In this document: positions 22,246 through 33,659 of the stretch, piece by piece
Layout of the letters: the number at the start of each line of letters is the position of its first letter
Position numbering within the stretch: the stretch's first letter is position 1
Assembly (NCBI GenBank): GCA_033557465.1
Contig: CM066037.1
Coordinates: 511,926,686-511,990,685 of the forward strand
Direction of reading: 5' to 3'
Length of the DNA: 64,000 bases
Source of the DNA: Ichthyophis bannanicus
Lineage: Eukaryota; Chordata; Amphibia; Gymnophiona; Ichthyophiidae
Translations under genes and position numbers: made by a program
The notes under the pieces: model-generated
Databases searched by the model: none
Told to the model about the DNA's origin: nothing
The model's input: only the letters and a program-made list of their open reading frames with translations

Positions 22246-23273
22246 GATTTGAGTATGACAGTATGCGGTAATTCATGCGCGACCTGCACGCTGCATTATG
22301 AGACAGGAACTAGACAGGTTAGGAGAGGAGAGGCATGGACTGAACATTTAGTTAACACGTGGTACACTATCACGTGCTGGCATTTGTGCAGTTACATGAG
22401 TCAGCTTACCATCTTCTTAAGAGGAAGCAGTAAATTGCGATTACATTTGGCTTGTGGTAAAGAATTTTTCTGTGCACCCCCTTAGGAGTTAGCACAGAGC
22501 CTTTGCATTTACTGTACATTAAATTTTGTATCTAGAGCATGAAAGGAAGAGGCGAGAAGGATAATGAACATTACGATTACCAAACTGCCCTGTATAAACA
22601 GAGGAACAAAAAATATAAATTGACTCGCTCAAGGTAAGCAAACAAAGAAATACGATTACAAATCATCTGCCAATTTAGAGCACCTCTTTGTTTTATTTTG
22701 ACATTTTTTGCAGGGGTTTTTTCTTACAGTGGCTGTTTTACCTTGTTTGTTTTACTCATGGAGCCAGTGGCATCGAGAACTGCAGGCTTATAGAAGTTAT
22801 TTCTGGTTGGTGCTTTAACAATATTTAGGTTTTTTTCCGCTTTCTATATTGTTTTCTTCTATTTTATCTCATTTCCCTTGTTTCGATCATTATCTTGAAT
22901 TGTAACGGTAAATGGCTTTAAGTATGCTGTAAACCACCTGCGCAGTTTCCTCTGGAAAAATTGTTTAGAAGTAATAAATTAATCTATAAAGTAAACTAAG
23001 AAAGCAGCAGGCTCTACATGGACAAGGACAAGAGCTGCAACGCTGTTAATGGCCCTGGTGATGCCATCAACAGAAGCAACTGGTTATTTTGTCCTTGGGA
23101 GGATTTTTCTTGGTTTGGCAATTTCACATGCAAGAGCTCTGAAGATGCCAAAGCATTAACACAAATAGTTTAACTCAAAAAAAGGTGCAATTAAGGACAG
23201 TATTTCAGTGCAAAGCTTGAAGATGAATGCTGCTATCCCATGCATCTCAGCACTTCTAACACGGGATACAAAC
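22246..23273. other. Intron segment, mostly unrecognised
   Basis: A stretch at about 22900-22990 (GCTGTAAACCACCTGCGC, then a TAATAAATTAATC end) resembles an eroded L2-type tail. No other element or coding signal was recognised. Confidence 0.45.
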
Positions 23274-23393
23274 CTTTAAGCATTCGCTCTCATTAAAAGG
23301 GGGACAGACAACACTGGAGCCCATTATCATAGCTCCTACAGCAGTCTTTCTACACTCATACTTGGTGCAATCGGAGACCCACGTGCTCCCCAC
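23274..23393 (-). CDS. OTOGL: OTOGL-like gene, exon 13 of the visible series
   Basis: The acceptor ends TTGACATAG and the donor is GTTTGT, weaker than its neighbours. The 120-nt exon is in phase 0 at both ends. It encodes VGSTWVSDCTKYECRKTAVG, then a short hydrophobic run, VVCPPFNESECLK, with four cysteines. W-x-x-DC-x-x-YEC is the usual opening of a VWC domain, so with exon 12 it makes one VWC module. An N-glycosylation site (NES) is present. It joins exons 12 and 14 in frame. Confidence 0.88.
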
Positions 23394-25099
23394 CTATGTC
23401 AAGAAAGAGAAACAAAAGTTACAATAGTGCTTTTTCTCCTCAAAATATATGATGTCCTTTGACATATGTTCCTGCAATTATGATACCTAAAATGTACAGC
23501 TCCTCTTGGATTCCTTAATGTGTAAAAATATCACATTTCAGCTTAGTACACTGGCAAAAGGCTACAAAGTCTGTCACCTCTGGGTCAATGGTTTAGACCT
23601 GATCCGGATCAGTTATGCTGGGACGTCACAGTCCTGTGATTGCCTCTTGGTGACCTATGTGAGGGTCTCAGACAACTTCCCAGGGGAAAAATGATCCCCT
23701 TTACTTAAAAAAAAACACCATGATAAAGTAGCCGTAATTGATATATTTGTTCCAAGAAGCTAAGGGCTGAATCAGACTGGATGCTGAATTATACAGGTCT
23801 CTTTAGAAAAACAGCAGAGATGTACTGCAAAGACTGCATGCATGGGGGAAGGCAGGTACCTCTGCTTATGCTCTCTCCCTGTTTTGTAGGGGGGCCACTA
23901 TTAAAGTACATTATGGCAATAATGCATGTTATTTAGCCCTCAACAGTTGTTAAAGAGCAATAAAGTGTGTTATTGCACCACAAATACAAAACCCCCCCTG
24001 CAATGTGCTTTGAATGCTAATGAGATGAAATGCATGTAAATCACCTCATTAGTATTCAAATGAAAACTGCAGCTTGCAGAAACTCACCTCAGGCTGCAGT
24101 ATTCTTGGAAAAATAATGTTAGCTCAAAGCTGGTGTTATTTTTCTTCCAGGAGCATCGAGCTGCAAGCACATGGCCCGATGCTCCTGGCTGCCATCTTAA
24201 AGGGGCTGCGAAGGTACTTTTAAACGGTTCCCGTCAGAAAAATACTCCCTGTGAATAAACTGCTTGCGGTGTTTTACCTCAAACTACATTATTCCTTTGC
24301 TGCAGGAGTCATTAACCTGTGGTACAGAGCTATCACGGGTTAGTAACTAAAATCAAGCATTTTACTGCAGCTTAGTAACTACCCCCCCCCCTCCCCTAAT
24401 TCTCAGCGCTTGTACATCTAGGTTTGCAAAATGGCCTGGTTCCAAATAGACGTGCCAGCAGATTGACTTCTAGCGGTAGTACCATGAGACTGCCACTAGG
24501 AATCACTGCCACTATTTTGAAACCTGGTGGCTTGGGGGCAGGAGTGGAGGGGGAATGCTAGAGATGAGGGAAACACCCTCCCCCATGTGTGTCCTGTGGG
24601 GGGTGGGGGAGCTTCTCTTTGATGGGCCGTTTAAGAGGCTTCTGTTGGGACTGCTGGTCAGGGGTGGATTCTGGGGGCAGATTACTCTTGAGATCAGATT
24701 GAGGGGGATGGGTACTGTCAGGGGGGAACAGATTGGGAGGTGCTTGATTTGGAAAGTCACCTTGTGACGCTGTGGCATCTGCAGCAACAGCATTTTTTTA
24801 AATATTGTGCCGGGGCCTGTGTTACATGCACCTGTGTTAGCTGCTAAAACACGCAATATGAACCCATGCGGTTCAGATGCTGGGTGTGCCCTCCATTTAT
24901 ACGCATGCCCCTTGGTGCAAGAATGATAGTCGTCAGGGAGGTAGCAGGTATCAGCATAATCAATTGGATCACAACATTGGCTTAATCACAGGAAGTATCT
25001 TATACTACTAGGCTCCATATCAGAAAGTCCCCTTCCTTAAAAAATTTCAATTGTTTTAGCCTGCTATCCAATTCTTCCTAAAATTATTGAGTCGCTTAC
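23394..25099. other. Intron 12, no element recognised
   Basis: It contains an A/T palindrome with CTAATGAGATG and CACCTCATTAG near 24015-24050, a run of C at about 24381-24391 and a G-rich stretch at 24530-24730. I saw no coding sequence or named repeat. Confidence 0.45.
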
Positions 25100-25204
25100 C
25101 TGGTGAACAAATAAGTTTCCAGTTTCATTGTAAAACATGCAGGAGACATTTTTGCAGATTCCACAACAAATATGATGATCGGCAGAAGGAACGTACACTT
25201 GGTG
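25100..25204 (-). CDS. OTOGL: OTOGL-like gene, exon 12 of the visible series
   Basis: A TTTGTTCACAG acceptor and a GTAAGC donor bound 105 nt in phase 0. It encodes a segment with ICCGICKNVSC, which closes one VWC module (CC-x-x-C), followed by MFYNETGNLFVHQ, which opens the next. There are four cysteines and two potential N-glycosylation sites (NVS, NET). Phases match the exons at 32761-32939 and 23274-23393. Confidence 0.9.
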
Positions 25205-25545
25205 CTGTGAACAAAGTAAAATGTTATGTTGTGAATGCTAACAGGAGCTATTTACTCACCCAGATACAGACAGCATGTATTTCTCTATGTATTCTAATAA
25301 CCTTTCATAAAATTATATATTTAGGGGCAATTCTCAGTAGCTCACCAAGGCTGAAAAGCCGTGGGTAGTTCTGTACTTGACCTGGTAGACAGTTTTCAAA
25401 ATTAAGCATGCCTCGGGGCGGAGCCTGATGTCCAACGGGGTAGACGCCTGGTGCTGAAGCTCCCGAGAGGCCTACACAGCATCCTGACTAAACTCCTGCA
25501 AAACTTCACTATTTTGCTTTAAAATCGCCGGGGCGCATCGGAGGG

Positions 25546-26394
25546 ATGGCGGGACCTAAACCACAGCGCCTAGATTTCGGCTCCCCCACTTCGTCGCACG
25601 GCAAACGCTCCAAAACGGAACTGCCTTCCCCGCATAAGATGGCGCCGCTCTGTGAGAGCCCTGAAATGCAGCGGGTGATACTCGAGGAGATTCGTGGTGT
25701 AAAGGAACTGGTACAATCCAACGGAGAAGCGATCCGCGCCATGCGTGAGGACCTTACCATGATGCAGGAAAGGCTCGAGGGCCTCTCGTTGCGCCAAGAC
25801 AAAATGGCGGAGACTCTTGAATCGCACGCGGTGCGAATGGGGAAGATCGATAAAGCTGAACGCCAGATTTTGCTCCTTCAAAAGGAACTTGAAGATAGCA
25901 ATAATAGAGCTCGTCGCAATAACATTCGACTCATTGGAGCTCCAGAGGGCGTAGAAGCAGGAGATCTGCGGGAATATCTGGGCAATATTCTACCCTCTCT
26001 ATTGAAGACGACGTTTCTTAAGGACCTGGAGATAGACCGGGCACATCGTGTCCCCACTAATATGGCGCTCAACCGGACGACTCCCAGGCCCATCATTTTT
26101 CGGCTACTGCGCTATCAACAAGCTGAGCAAATTCTGGCTGCTGCCCGGGCTAATCATCACCTCGAGATAGATGGGCATAAAGTGTCTTTCTTCCCTGATC
26201 TCTCTAAGCCCACGATGGACCGCCGAAAGAAGCTTCTTGCTTATCGCCCTCGCCTTCAGCAACTGCAGGCCCGATTTGGTCTCCTGTATCCGGCAAAGCT
26301 ACGCGTTACGCTGCATAACCATACCAGGACCTTCGAGGATCCTGACCTCCTCGCTGCATTTTTGGACTCTAAAGAAGCTGAACTGATGCGTTGA
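25546..26394 (+). CDS. L1 ORF1 protein
   Basis: The 282-residue product is an L1 ORF1-type RNA-binding protein that would coat L1 RNA in a trimeric particle. A proline- and basic-rich N-terminus is followed by a heptad-like, coiled-coil region at about residues 45-125 (many leucines, lysines and glutamates). Next comes the NNRARRNNIRLIGAPEG block that opens the RRM-like domain (about residues 118-140). The C-terminal domain contains PRPIIFRLLRYQQ and RRKKLLAYRPRL. Length and domain order fit a complete protein. The frame is uninterrupted. The first in-frame methionine after the 5 prime leader was taken as the start. Confidence 0.9.
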   Translation: MAGPKPQRLDFGSPTSSHGKRSKTELPSPHKMAPLCESPEMQRVILEEIRGVKELVQSNGEAIRAMREDLTMMQERLEGLSLRQDKMAETLESHAVRMGKIDKAERQILLLQKELEDSNNRARRNNIRLIGAPEGVEAGDLREYLGNILPSLLKTTFLKDLEIDRAHRVPTNMALNRTTPRPIIFRLLRYQQAEQILAAARANHHLEIDGHKVSFFPDLSKPTMDRRKKLLAYRPRLQQLQARFGLLYPAKLRVTLHNHTRTFEDPDLLAAFLDSKEAELMR

Positions 26395-26817
26395 TGTTAC
26401 CATCAAGCTGTGTTGCTGTTCAAAGCTCTCTTAAATCTCTACCTCATTGGGGCCTATCGCAGTGATTTCGCTGCGGACGCGGTTGGACTGCTCTCCTGAC
26501 CTACTTCTTTGAACCGCCATCCTGCTTCTCTGCACCCTTCGGTGGCTCCCGGGACTTGTTCCTGCTGCAGGGAGTATGGCCAGTATCGGGCCTTCTCTGG
26601 GGCTTCCCCCCGCAGACTCATGGTCGCCAGTAATAGTTGGGGTTTTGCTTCTTCTCTAGTGCACTTCGGTGCCTGTCTCTTTTTTTTTGGGGTTATTTAT
26701 GCTTTCTACCAAAAGTTTATTATTTCATGTCGTGTGTACAGTCATTTGCTACCAATATGCATAGTTTAGGGAATAATGTGCAACTTCATGTTCTCTCAGA
26801 ATTTTGTATATTACTAG

Positions 26818-29800
26818 ATGGCTTTCTGTAAGCTCTTATCATTGAATGTCAAAGGTATCAATAGTCCAATCAAAAGGAAGAAAATTCTTAGCTATTTGAA
26901 TACTGAGCATGCTGATTTAGTACTGCTTCAAGAAACGCATTTAAATGCTAAAGAAACACTAAAGCTTAATGTCAAGCCTTATGCTGTTGTGGCGTATTCT
27001 CCCGCTGTTGCTAAACGCTGTGGTGTTGCCATACTTGTTAAGAAATCCCTGCAGGCCACCGTGCTAGATATTAGCTCAGATAATGAGGGTAGATGGGCTC
27101 GCGCTCATCTCAAAGTGGGGGATCTAGAATTCACGTGTATTTGTATTTATGCTCCAAATGTTGACAATCCTGGTTTTTTTGCTAAAATTGCACAAGCTGC
27201 GCAAGCCTCCGCTCATACCCCACTAATACTGGGAGGAGACTTTAATCAGGTCCTCGACCCTTTGGTGGATCGGCAGCCGCCTAGAACCTGTGGTCCACCC
27301 AAGAGTCTCTCCATACTTACAGCTATGATCGCTGATTTGGCTCTGGTGGACATATGGAGGTTATTGAATCCTTCTGATTTGGATTTTACCTTTTTCTCCG
27401 CTCCTCACCAATCACAATCCCGAATAGATTTTTTTCTTTTATCTAAAACATTGGTATCGCAGATTGGTATGGCTAAGATTCACCCCTTGCACATTTCAGA
27501 CCATGCTGCCATATCTTTTACGATACACACTGCTGCGCAAAATGCAAGTCCCCGAGCATGGTCTTTTGATAGGTCTCTCCTAGACCAACAGGATTTTCAA
27601 ACTGTAATACGGGCTGCCATACAAGATTACTTTCATTTTAACTCTCCCCTTGACACAACGAACTGGGCCTGGTGGGAGGGTTTTAAGGCGTCTATTCGAG
27701 CCACGGTGACTAGTTATCAAATCCGTCTTGGGAAACAAAGAAGGCAACAATTGGTGATCCTTGAACAACAGATACAGGCTGGTGAACGTATTCTTACGTC
27801 CCGAACAGACCCATGTGTTCTGCTTCGTTTGCAACGTCTCCGTTTTCAGTACAACAAGATTTTGCATAATGCCGCTGTTAGAAATATAGCATCCCAGCAG
27901 GGATTGTATTACCGGGAAAATAATCGCGCTGGTAAACTACTAGCTAATGCTTTGAAGGGGAAAAAAGAAGCCAAACGGGTAGCAGCTCTCCGAAGCCCAT
28001 CTGGGAATGGCCTTGTCACAAAAGATCATGAGATTTTAGAGCTTTTTCGCGATTTTTATGCTAGCTTGTATAAATCTGAATGTGAGTTTGTTCCTGAACA
28101 TTTCGACCGCTTGTTAGCTGGTGTACAGCGTCCTACTCTCTCGGCTGAGGAATGCACGGCCCTTGATCATTCGTTTACTCTTGTGGAAATACAGGATGCA
28201 ATTAAAAGATGTGCCTCCGGCCGTGCTGCGGGTCCAGACAGCCTTCCGGCTGAGTTCTTCAAAACTTTCAGCTCTGATCTGGCCCCGTTTTTGCAGCAAT
28301 ACTTTACTACCCTAGTAGCCGACGGATCCTCCCTTGGTTCCTTTTCAGAGGCCAACATAGTGGTCTTTGAGAAGGAGGGGAGAGACCCACACCTGACAGC
28401 CAATTACCGACCCATCTCCCTGCTTAACGCAGATTATAAAATCTTCGCCACTATTCTTTCTACTCGGCTCTCTCACAAAATGACCACTTTAATACATCCA
28501 GATCAATGTGGATTTATTCCCGGCAGATCAACTGCTGATAATGCCAGGACTCTTTGTCATGTACTAACTAATATGGCCTCCCACGATCGTCCATTGGTTG
28601 GCCTTTCCCTAGATGCCGAAAAAGCCTTTGACCGGCTAGAATGGCCATTCCTATTTGCGACCCTCCGTTGGTTTGGTTTCGGCGATAATTTTCTCCGTTG
28701 CCTTCAAGTGCTATACTCTCAACCAACTGCTAGTGTCTGTGCCAACACATTGAAGTCCCAGCCATTTTTACTGCAAAGAGGCACCCGTCAGGGGTGCCCA
28801 CTTTCCCCCTTACTTTTTGATCTTGCGTTAGAACCCCTAATCCTGTTAATCCGTCAGTCTCCACATATCCACGGCGCTCCCTTTCCCCGTCGGGATATAA
28901 AAGTCTCAGCGTATGCAGATGATCTTATGCTTTTTGTTTCCTTAGACTCCGTATCTGTTGTTCTGGATCTAATTGACCGCTATTCTCAACTTTCAGGTTA
29001 CAAAATTAATTGGACCAAATCAGTCGCCTTTCCCCTAAACCACCAGGTTCACCAAGCAGACTTGCAAACCTTTCCTTTTGTATGGCAGCCCCGTATGGTA
29101 AAATATTTAGGGGTACATTACTGTTATCCTCTCGAAGAAACCGTCGCTTTTAATGTCAAAAATTTAATCACCAAGGTCCGTGAGCTCACCCAACGTTGGT
29201 CTCCACTTACTCTTACGTGGTGGGGCCGTATGGATACCATAAAGATGATGATTGTTCCCAAGGTTAATTATGTCTTAGAAATGTTACCGTGCCTTCTCCC
29301 TCGACATACCTACAAAGATATCGAGGGCCTGTTGATCAGATTTTTGTGGCAGAACAAACCGCCTAGAATAGCGAAACATAAACTTCAGTCAGATAAGGAA
29401 CATGGTGGGATAAGATTTCCTGATTTTTTCAACTATCACCTCTCTTTTCTTCTCAAACAGGGTGCCCGTTGGTTGGACGCTTCTTTCCCGTCCAGACCAA
29501 TCTGGTTAGATATAGAAGAAGACCTCTGTAAGCCCATTCCACTTAGCTATCTCCCTGGAATGACTTTCCCACTGGATGCCCACTATCCACCAATGCTCCT
29601 GGATACACTTCGCTCCTTCAATGTTCTCATCAGCTCCCTAGACTCCCTAACTTGCCCACTAGATAGGCTTCCAATTTGGCATAATGCTCGATTCCAAATT
29701 CAACATAAGCCGGTGGCCTGGAGTCCCTGGTATTCCAGAGGCATCTGGACTCCCAATCAACTGTTTCACAATGCTCGCTGGAAGTCCATTAATGAGCTCC

Positions 29801-30609
29801 ATTGTGAGTTTGGCCTTCCTTCTAAATACTATTTTCAACTGCTTCAGTTGCAGCACTGTCTCAAGAGTGCTGGGGTTTTTCCCCCACTAACTCCTCATGA
29901 CCAAGGGATAACTGAGGTGGTCTCCTTTATTGGGGCTCAGTCCGGTGTTGCTTCCACCTTTTATAAAACTCTTTGTGCTCCTCAGAATGCTGTCCCCCCT
30001 TCTGCACAGCAGACTTGGGAGCGAGAATTGGGTGTAACTCTAACCCCTGAACATTGGAACCTCTTCTGGAGCAAAGTGGTTCGTGTTTCCCGCTCGGCTT
30101 CCTTAACCCAGACGCTTTTCTTCTTTGCCCATCGCTGTTTCTATACCCCTGATAGACTGGCCAAATGGACTTCCACTCTGAGTAATCAATGTTGGACTTG
30201 CCATGCAGCTACAGGCACCCTCACTCATGTCATGTACGAATGCCCCGCACTACAACACTACTGGAGCCGGGTCTGGGGTCGTATTCAATCTATCTTACAC
30301 TTTACTGAACCACTCTCCTGGAAAATAGTGGGACTCCGTTCTGCAGCGGGCATCCCCTCTCTCCCGAAGTCTGCTTACTTCCTCCTTGACTTTCTAATGG
30401 GTATTGCCATATCGTTAATCATGAAATATTGGAAAAATAGCTCTTCACTGAGTCCTCTAGAATGGTGGAATTGTGTCTGTCTATATAGTAAGTTTGAACA
30501 AATTCCTCGTAGGGCTACCCCTTCCCTTCAGGCCCGCTACCAGGTGTCTAAATGGAAATTACTCACAGATTTCGTGCAGTCGGCCAAATGCTCGCACTTG
30601 ACTGTCTAG
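26818..30609 (+). CDS. L1 ORF2 protein: endonuclease and reverse transcriptase
   Basis: The 1263-residue frame is complete. The N-terminal apurinic-type endonuclease shows SLNVKGI (about residues 8-14), QETHL (40-44), GGDFN (139-143) and SDHA (227-230). The reverse transcriptase has NYRPISLLN, GFIPGRS, LSLDAEKAFDR, GTRQGCPLSPLLF and the catalytic box YADD at residues 699-702. The C-terminal cysteine/histidine motif is C1125-x2-C1128-x8-H1137-x4-C1142. The protein would nick target DNA and prime reverse transcription of L1 RNA there. ORF2 starts 423 bp after ORF1 ends. All catalytic motifs I looked for are present, so the copy may encode active enzyme. Confidence 0.94.
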   Translation: MAFCKLLSLNVKGINSPIKRKKILSYLNTEHADLVLLQETHLNAKETLKLNVKPYAVVAYSPAVAKRCGVAILVKKSLQATVLDISSDNEGRWARAHLKVGDLEFTCICIYAPNVDNPGFFAKIAQAAQASAHTPLILGGDFNQVLDPLVDRQPPRTCGPPKSLSILTAMIADLALVDIWRLLNPSDLDFTFFSAPHQSQSRIDFFLLSKTLVSQIGMAKIHPLHISDHAAISFTIHTAAQNASPRAWSFDRSLLDQQDFQTVIRAAIQDYFHFNSPLDTTNWAWWEGFKASIRATVTSYQIRLGKQRRQQLVILEQQIQAGERILTSRTDPCVLLRLQRLRFQYNKILHNAAVRNIASQQGLYYRENNRAGKLLANALKGKKEAKRVAALRSPSGNGLVTKDHEILELFRDFYASLYKSECEFVPEHFDRLLAGVQRPTLSAEECTALDHSFTLVEIQDAIKRCASGRAAGPDSLPAEFFKTFSSDLAPFLQQYFTTLVADGSSLGSFSEANIVVFEKEGRDPHLTANYRPISLLNADYKIFATILSTRLSHKMTTLIHPDQCGFIPGRSTADNARTLCHVLTNMASHDRPLVGLSLDAEKAFDRLEWPFLFATLRWFGFGDNFLRCLQVLYSQPTASVCANTLKSQPFLLQRGTRQGCPLSPLLFDLALEPLILLIRQSPHIHGAPFPRRDIKVSAYADDLMLFVSLDSVSVVLDLIDRYSQLSGYKINWTKSVAFPLNHQVHQADLQTFPFVWQPRMVKYLGVHYCYPLEETVAFNVKNLITKVRELTQRWSPLTLTWWGRMDTIKMMIVPKVNYVLEMLPCLLPRHTYKDIEGLLIRFLWQNKPPRIAKHKLQSDKEHGGIRFPDFFNYHLSFLLKQGARWLDASFPSRPIWLDIEEDLCKPIPLSYLPGMTFPLDAHYPPMLLDTLRSFNVLISSLDSLTCPLDRLPIWHNARFQIQHKPVAWSPWYSRGIWTPNQLFHNARWKSINELHCEFGLPSKYYFQLLQLQHCLKSAGVFPPLTPHDQGITEVVSFIGAQSGVASTFYKTLCAPQNAVPPSAQQTWERELGVTLTPEHWNLFWSKVVRVSRSASLTQTLFFFAHRCFYTPDRLAKWTSTLSNQCWTCHAATGTLTHVMYECPALQHYWSRVWGRIQSILHFTEPLSWKIVGLRSAAGIPSLPKSAYFLLDFLMGIAISLIMKYWKNSSSLSPLEWWNCVCLYSKFEQIPRRATPSLQARYQVSKWKLLTDFVQSAKCSHLTV

Positions 30610-31164
30610 TTATATCTCTCTCTTGATCCATAGTATATCATGACTGTTATGTTTATGCTCTAACATAATTGCTATGGACCCCATGCCTGGGTTAATATCT
30701 TTTCTTTTCTTTTTTTTTTATTATCTAGAGAAGAAGCATAGGGGGGGAGGGTTGATGGGGTTATTTTCCGGTTTATTCCATTTTATTTTGATGCAATCAT
30801 CCTTGTTTTATTACTGTGTGTATTGTTATTGTTATAAAATGAAAATAAAAGTTTAAAAAAAAAAAAAAAAAATTAAGCATGCCATCTTTCTTTTGAAAAT
30901 TCACTTAGGTGGGGGCCTGGTCACAAAAGTACCCGTGGACTCTGTACTTCAAGATTGGGTGGGTGGAGCAAAGAGGTAATAAGTTGTAGGGGTAGTTTTA
31001 TGAAGCTTTTTCTGTGTGCAAATCCTGTTTTACATAGAGGGCTTGTGTAAGATTGCACAGCATGAGATAAGAAAAGTGTGTGCGTATTGTTATACAATCT
31101 CAGCACGGGCATTCCTGAGGGTGCAGTCTAGGTGAAGCAGAGGTGCAATGGTGTTATAAAAGGC

Positions 31165-31213
31165 GTGAGTACACACACACACACACACGCACGCACGCAC
31201 GCACGCACGCACA
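31165..31213 (+). repeat. CA/CACG microsatellite
   Basis: About ten AC units run directly into about eight ACGC units. The change from dinucleotide to tetranucleotide is clean. Confidence 0.95.
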
Positions 31214-31921
31214 GTTGCATGTTATTTGGGCTGGTTCTGAAGGCCCATTTATGATGGCACATAGGCCCCTATACTGTCTATATAAAACAGGTGCCCTGTT
31301 ATAAAATTGCCACCATAGGCACAGATATGAAGATTTCATTCTCTAGCCTTACTCTCCTCCCCATTTTAAACATGCCCCTAGAAATACTCCTTTTAAAGGA
31401 GGCTGCAAATCCGCCTGTGGGGAGCACCAGGCATTGCCATTCTGAAGGCAAATTTCAGACAGCCCAATGCACCTGGGTAAATCTCTATTTACCCAAGTAA
31501 CTGGCTTTGAATATTGTGATCCCATGTCTACCAAACTGTACTCGGAAGCAACCATCCATTGTAAAAGAAATCATCTTTCCAAGAGATGGCACGCACCCAC
31601 CTTTTGTTCACCAATGGTGTAGGTAGTTGCCACGATTGTGCAGGTAATTATATAACAGGACAACTAGGTTTAGAGAGCAGGGAGGTGCCTATTCTGGCCC
31701 AGTTTTATAAGGACACACAGGTGCCTCTGTGCCTTTACTAAATACTTGCAAAAATCCAACAGCAATCACGGCTACATTGAGATCAAGGATATTTATACTT
31801 GCTTGGGAGGATGTGTAAATGCAGGTAGACAAATAGATTAATGTACGTTATAATCAACACGCGCAATTCACAATTTCACCTGCACTCCACCCAAACATGG
31901 CTCTGGCAACACTTACACTAA

Positions 31922-32351
31922 GGGGTCTGTACTAAAGGGCATTATACTTTTGCAGCTAACACTGGGTGATAGTTACAAAAGTCCAGCGTTAGCTGGAAAT
32001 GTCCCATGGCATCTGTAGGAGGCCTCCCCCGCATTTCCTCTGCAGATACCACGGAGAATGCACAGGGATCCCAGAGTGGCAGCCTTGCAGATGCAGCTAA
32101 TGCCACCCATCGAGGTAGCAACAGCTGAAGCCGTCATGTCTGCAGAACATGCAGTTGCTTCACGCTGTCCATGCCCATGGTAACTGTATGGAACAGGAAC
32201 GCCCACTCTCTGCCTCTCCCATTCAAGCAGACACCTATCGTGGAAAATTATCAACGGTAGCTGCATTTCTCCTATGACAGCTGACTTTTCAGCATGGCAA
32301 TCCCACATTAGGACTGCAAAGACAGGCAATGCCCATTAGCAAACATACCCC
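31922..32351. mobile_element. PIF/Harbinger-like MITE, copy a
   Basis: The 430-bp block starts GGGGTCTGTACTAAAGG and ends with the inverted counterpart ACATACCCC. It is flanked on both sides by the trinucleotide TAA (31919-31921 and 32352-32354), as for PIF/Harbinger insertions. The ends are diverged, so this is the least certain of the four copies. Confidence 0.55.
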
Positions 32352-32760
32352 TAAAAATATACATGGCTAAATATCGCCACTAACCGGATAGCAAGCCAGA
32401 TATTCAGCACCAAAGGCCGGATAGCTCCGGCCAGGGAAAACAGTTTTGATGTCTTTTAGATAAAACTAAGGAGTTTGATTAAAACATGAGAGAAATCCCT
32501 AGATAGTTGAGAAGGAAGGCTGAATGCACCAGCATCCCAACGCTGGAGCTACCAAGCGAAAAGCAAAGCAAAATAATTAACTGATAATTGACGCAGAAGA
32601 CAATGAAATGCAATAAGCACTCAAATTAACAATGGATATCTAAGAAATTGAGAAGACTGAACATGAAAGAAAGATATCTTTATTCGTTCCAAAAATCTAG
32701 GTATTGGACATATTTTGCCTTTGGGAAGGGTGGAATGACGCATCTTAATCACACACTTAC

Positions 32761-32939
32761 TGCCTCACAGCGCTTAGAGCAGTTTATAGTTGAAATGTCC
32801 ATGGCATAATAGCCAGTGATTGGGTTTAGTTCTTGTAAGCAGTGCACAATGTAGCAGAGATCTCCTTCCAGGTTCTGAACCATGGACTGGCCAGGATTAA
32901 GCACAGTTACTTCCCGAAACACACAGACAGCATCCTTTT
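32761..32939 (-). CDS. OTOGL: OTOGL-like gene, exon 11 of the visible series
   Basis: A T-rich acceptor ending TTTAAAG and a consensus GTAAGTGTG donor bound 179 nt. The first two bases complete a glutamate codon begun in exon 10, and the exon ends in phase 0. The product reads KDAVCVFREVTVLNPGQSMV, QNLEGDLCYIVHCL, then NCSKRCEA, with five cysteines. The G-D-L-C-Y-I-V-H-C block is a VWC-type core. It is the longest exon in the module chain and the most recognisable for assigning the gene to the otogelin group. Confidence 0.92.
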
Positions 32940-33476
32940 CTTTAAAAAAAAAAAAAAGGGGGACAAAAATAAACATAAAAGACACAGGATGGTAAAATAA
33001 CAAAAATCAATTTACTTATTTAATTTGTAGTCCACCTAGCAAATTCATAGTCAAAATGGATTACAGTTGGATTACAGTTATCCATTCATAGCAAAACGGA
33101 CATATAGAAAAAAAACAACATAAAACCAGACAATTTGCCAGCTCACCTGAGAGATCTGGGTCAGATTACAAACTCTGTCAAACTAGCCAAACGTTACCTG
33201 TACTTTGCCTATGTTAATTAATGTGCAAGCTGTCGTTTACTTGGCAGTGTTACTCCTAGTTGGATATGCTAATTTTGTGAACTGCCATGATAACAATTTG
33301 AACCTAGGTGGTATACCAAATACCTCAAGTAAATAATGAAATAATTAACAGTCCTAAAAGTCTGCCTGACGCTTGGGTATCTCCTTGGAAAGCAGTCACA
33401 GGAATATAAACTTGCCCAATTCAAGATGAATAAGCACAGAGGATCCCTAGAGATGGAGAAGTGAAGGAAAAGCATA
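32940..33476. other. Intron 10, between exon 11 and DIRS copy 2
   Basis: A LINE-like tail occupies about 33270-33350 (GTGAACTGCCATGATAAC, GGTGGTATACCAAATAC, then an AAATAATG end), and a related A/T-rich piece lies at 33000-33100. No coding sequence was seen. Confidence 0.5.
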
Positions 33477-33497
33477 GTTACTCACCTGTAACAGGTG

Positions 33498-33659
33498 TTC
33501 TCCAGGGACAGCAGGAATCAGTCCTCATATATGGGTGACATCGGCACTGACGGAGCCCTTGTGGAAGCTTCCCCCCAGCTTTCAAAGAAAGCCTCTGGGA
33601 GATACCACCATGCATGCGTGGTCCCCTTCCCGCCCAAGGGTGCCATCTTGTTCAGTCAG
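33498..33659 (+). repeat. DIRS copy 2 inverted terminal repeat, left
   Basis: It matches the reverse complement of 43761-43923 across its length, including the shared block AGCTTTCAAAGAAAGCCTCT. Confidence 0.9.

Larger units (their letters stand above)
25411..30870 (+). mobile_element. Full-length Tx1-type L1 retrotransposon
   Basis: A 5 prime untranslated region begins with CTCGGGGCGGAGCC. ORF1 (25546-26394) and ORF2 (26818-30609) follow, then a 3 prime region ending in AAAATAAAAG and a poly(A) run. A target duplication of about 13-15 bp, AAATTAAGCATGCC, lies at the left edge (25398-25412) and directly after the poly(A) (to 30883). The exact element/duplication boundary is ambiguous by two or three bases at each side. 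Both ORFs are open from start to stop and the duplication is unmutated, so the insertion looks young. It lies in intron 11 of the host gene, in the opposite orientation. Confidence 0.93.
30884..32760. other. Intron 11, left of exon 11
   Basis: It holds a CA/CACG microsatellite (31165-31213) and a MITE (31922-32351). The stretch 32360-32440 (ATATTCAGCACC, CCGGATAGC) resembles sequence at 61540-61640 and may be a shared low-copy repeat. The rest is unrecognised. Confidence 0.45.
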
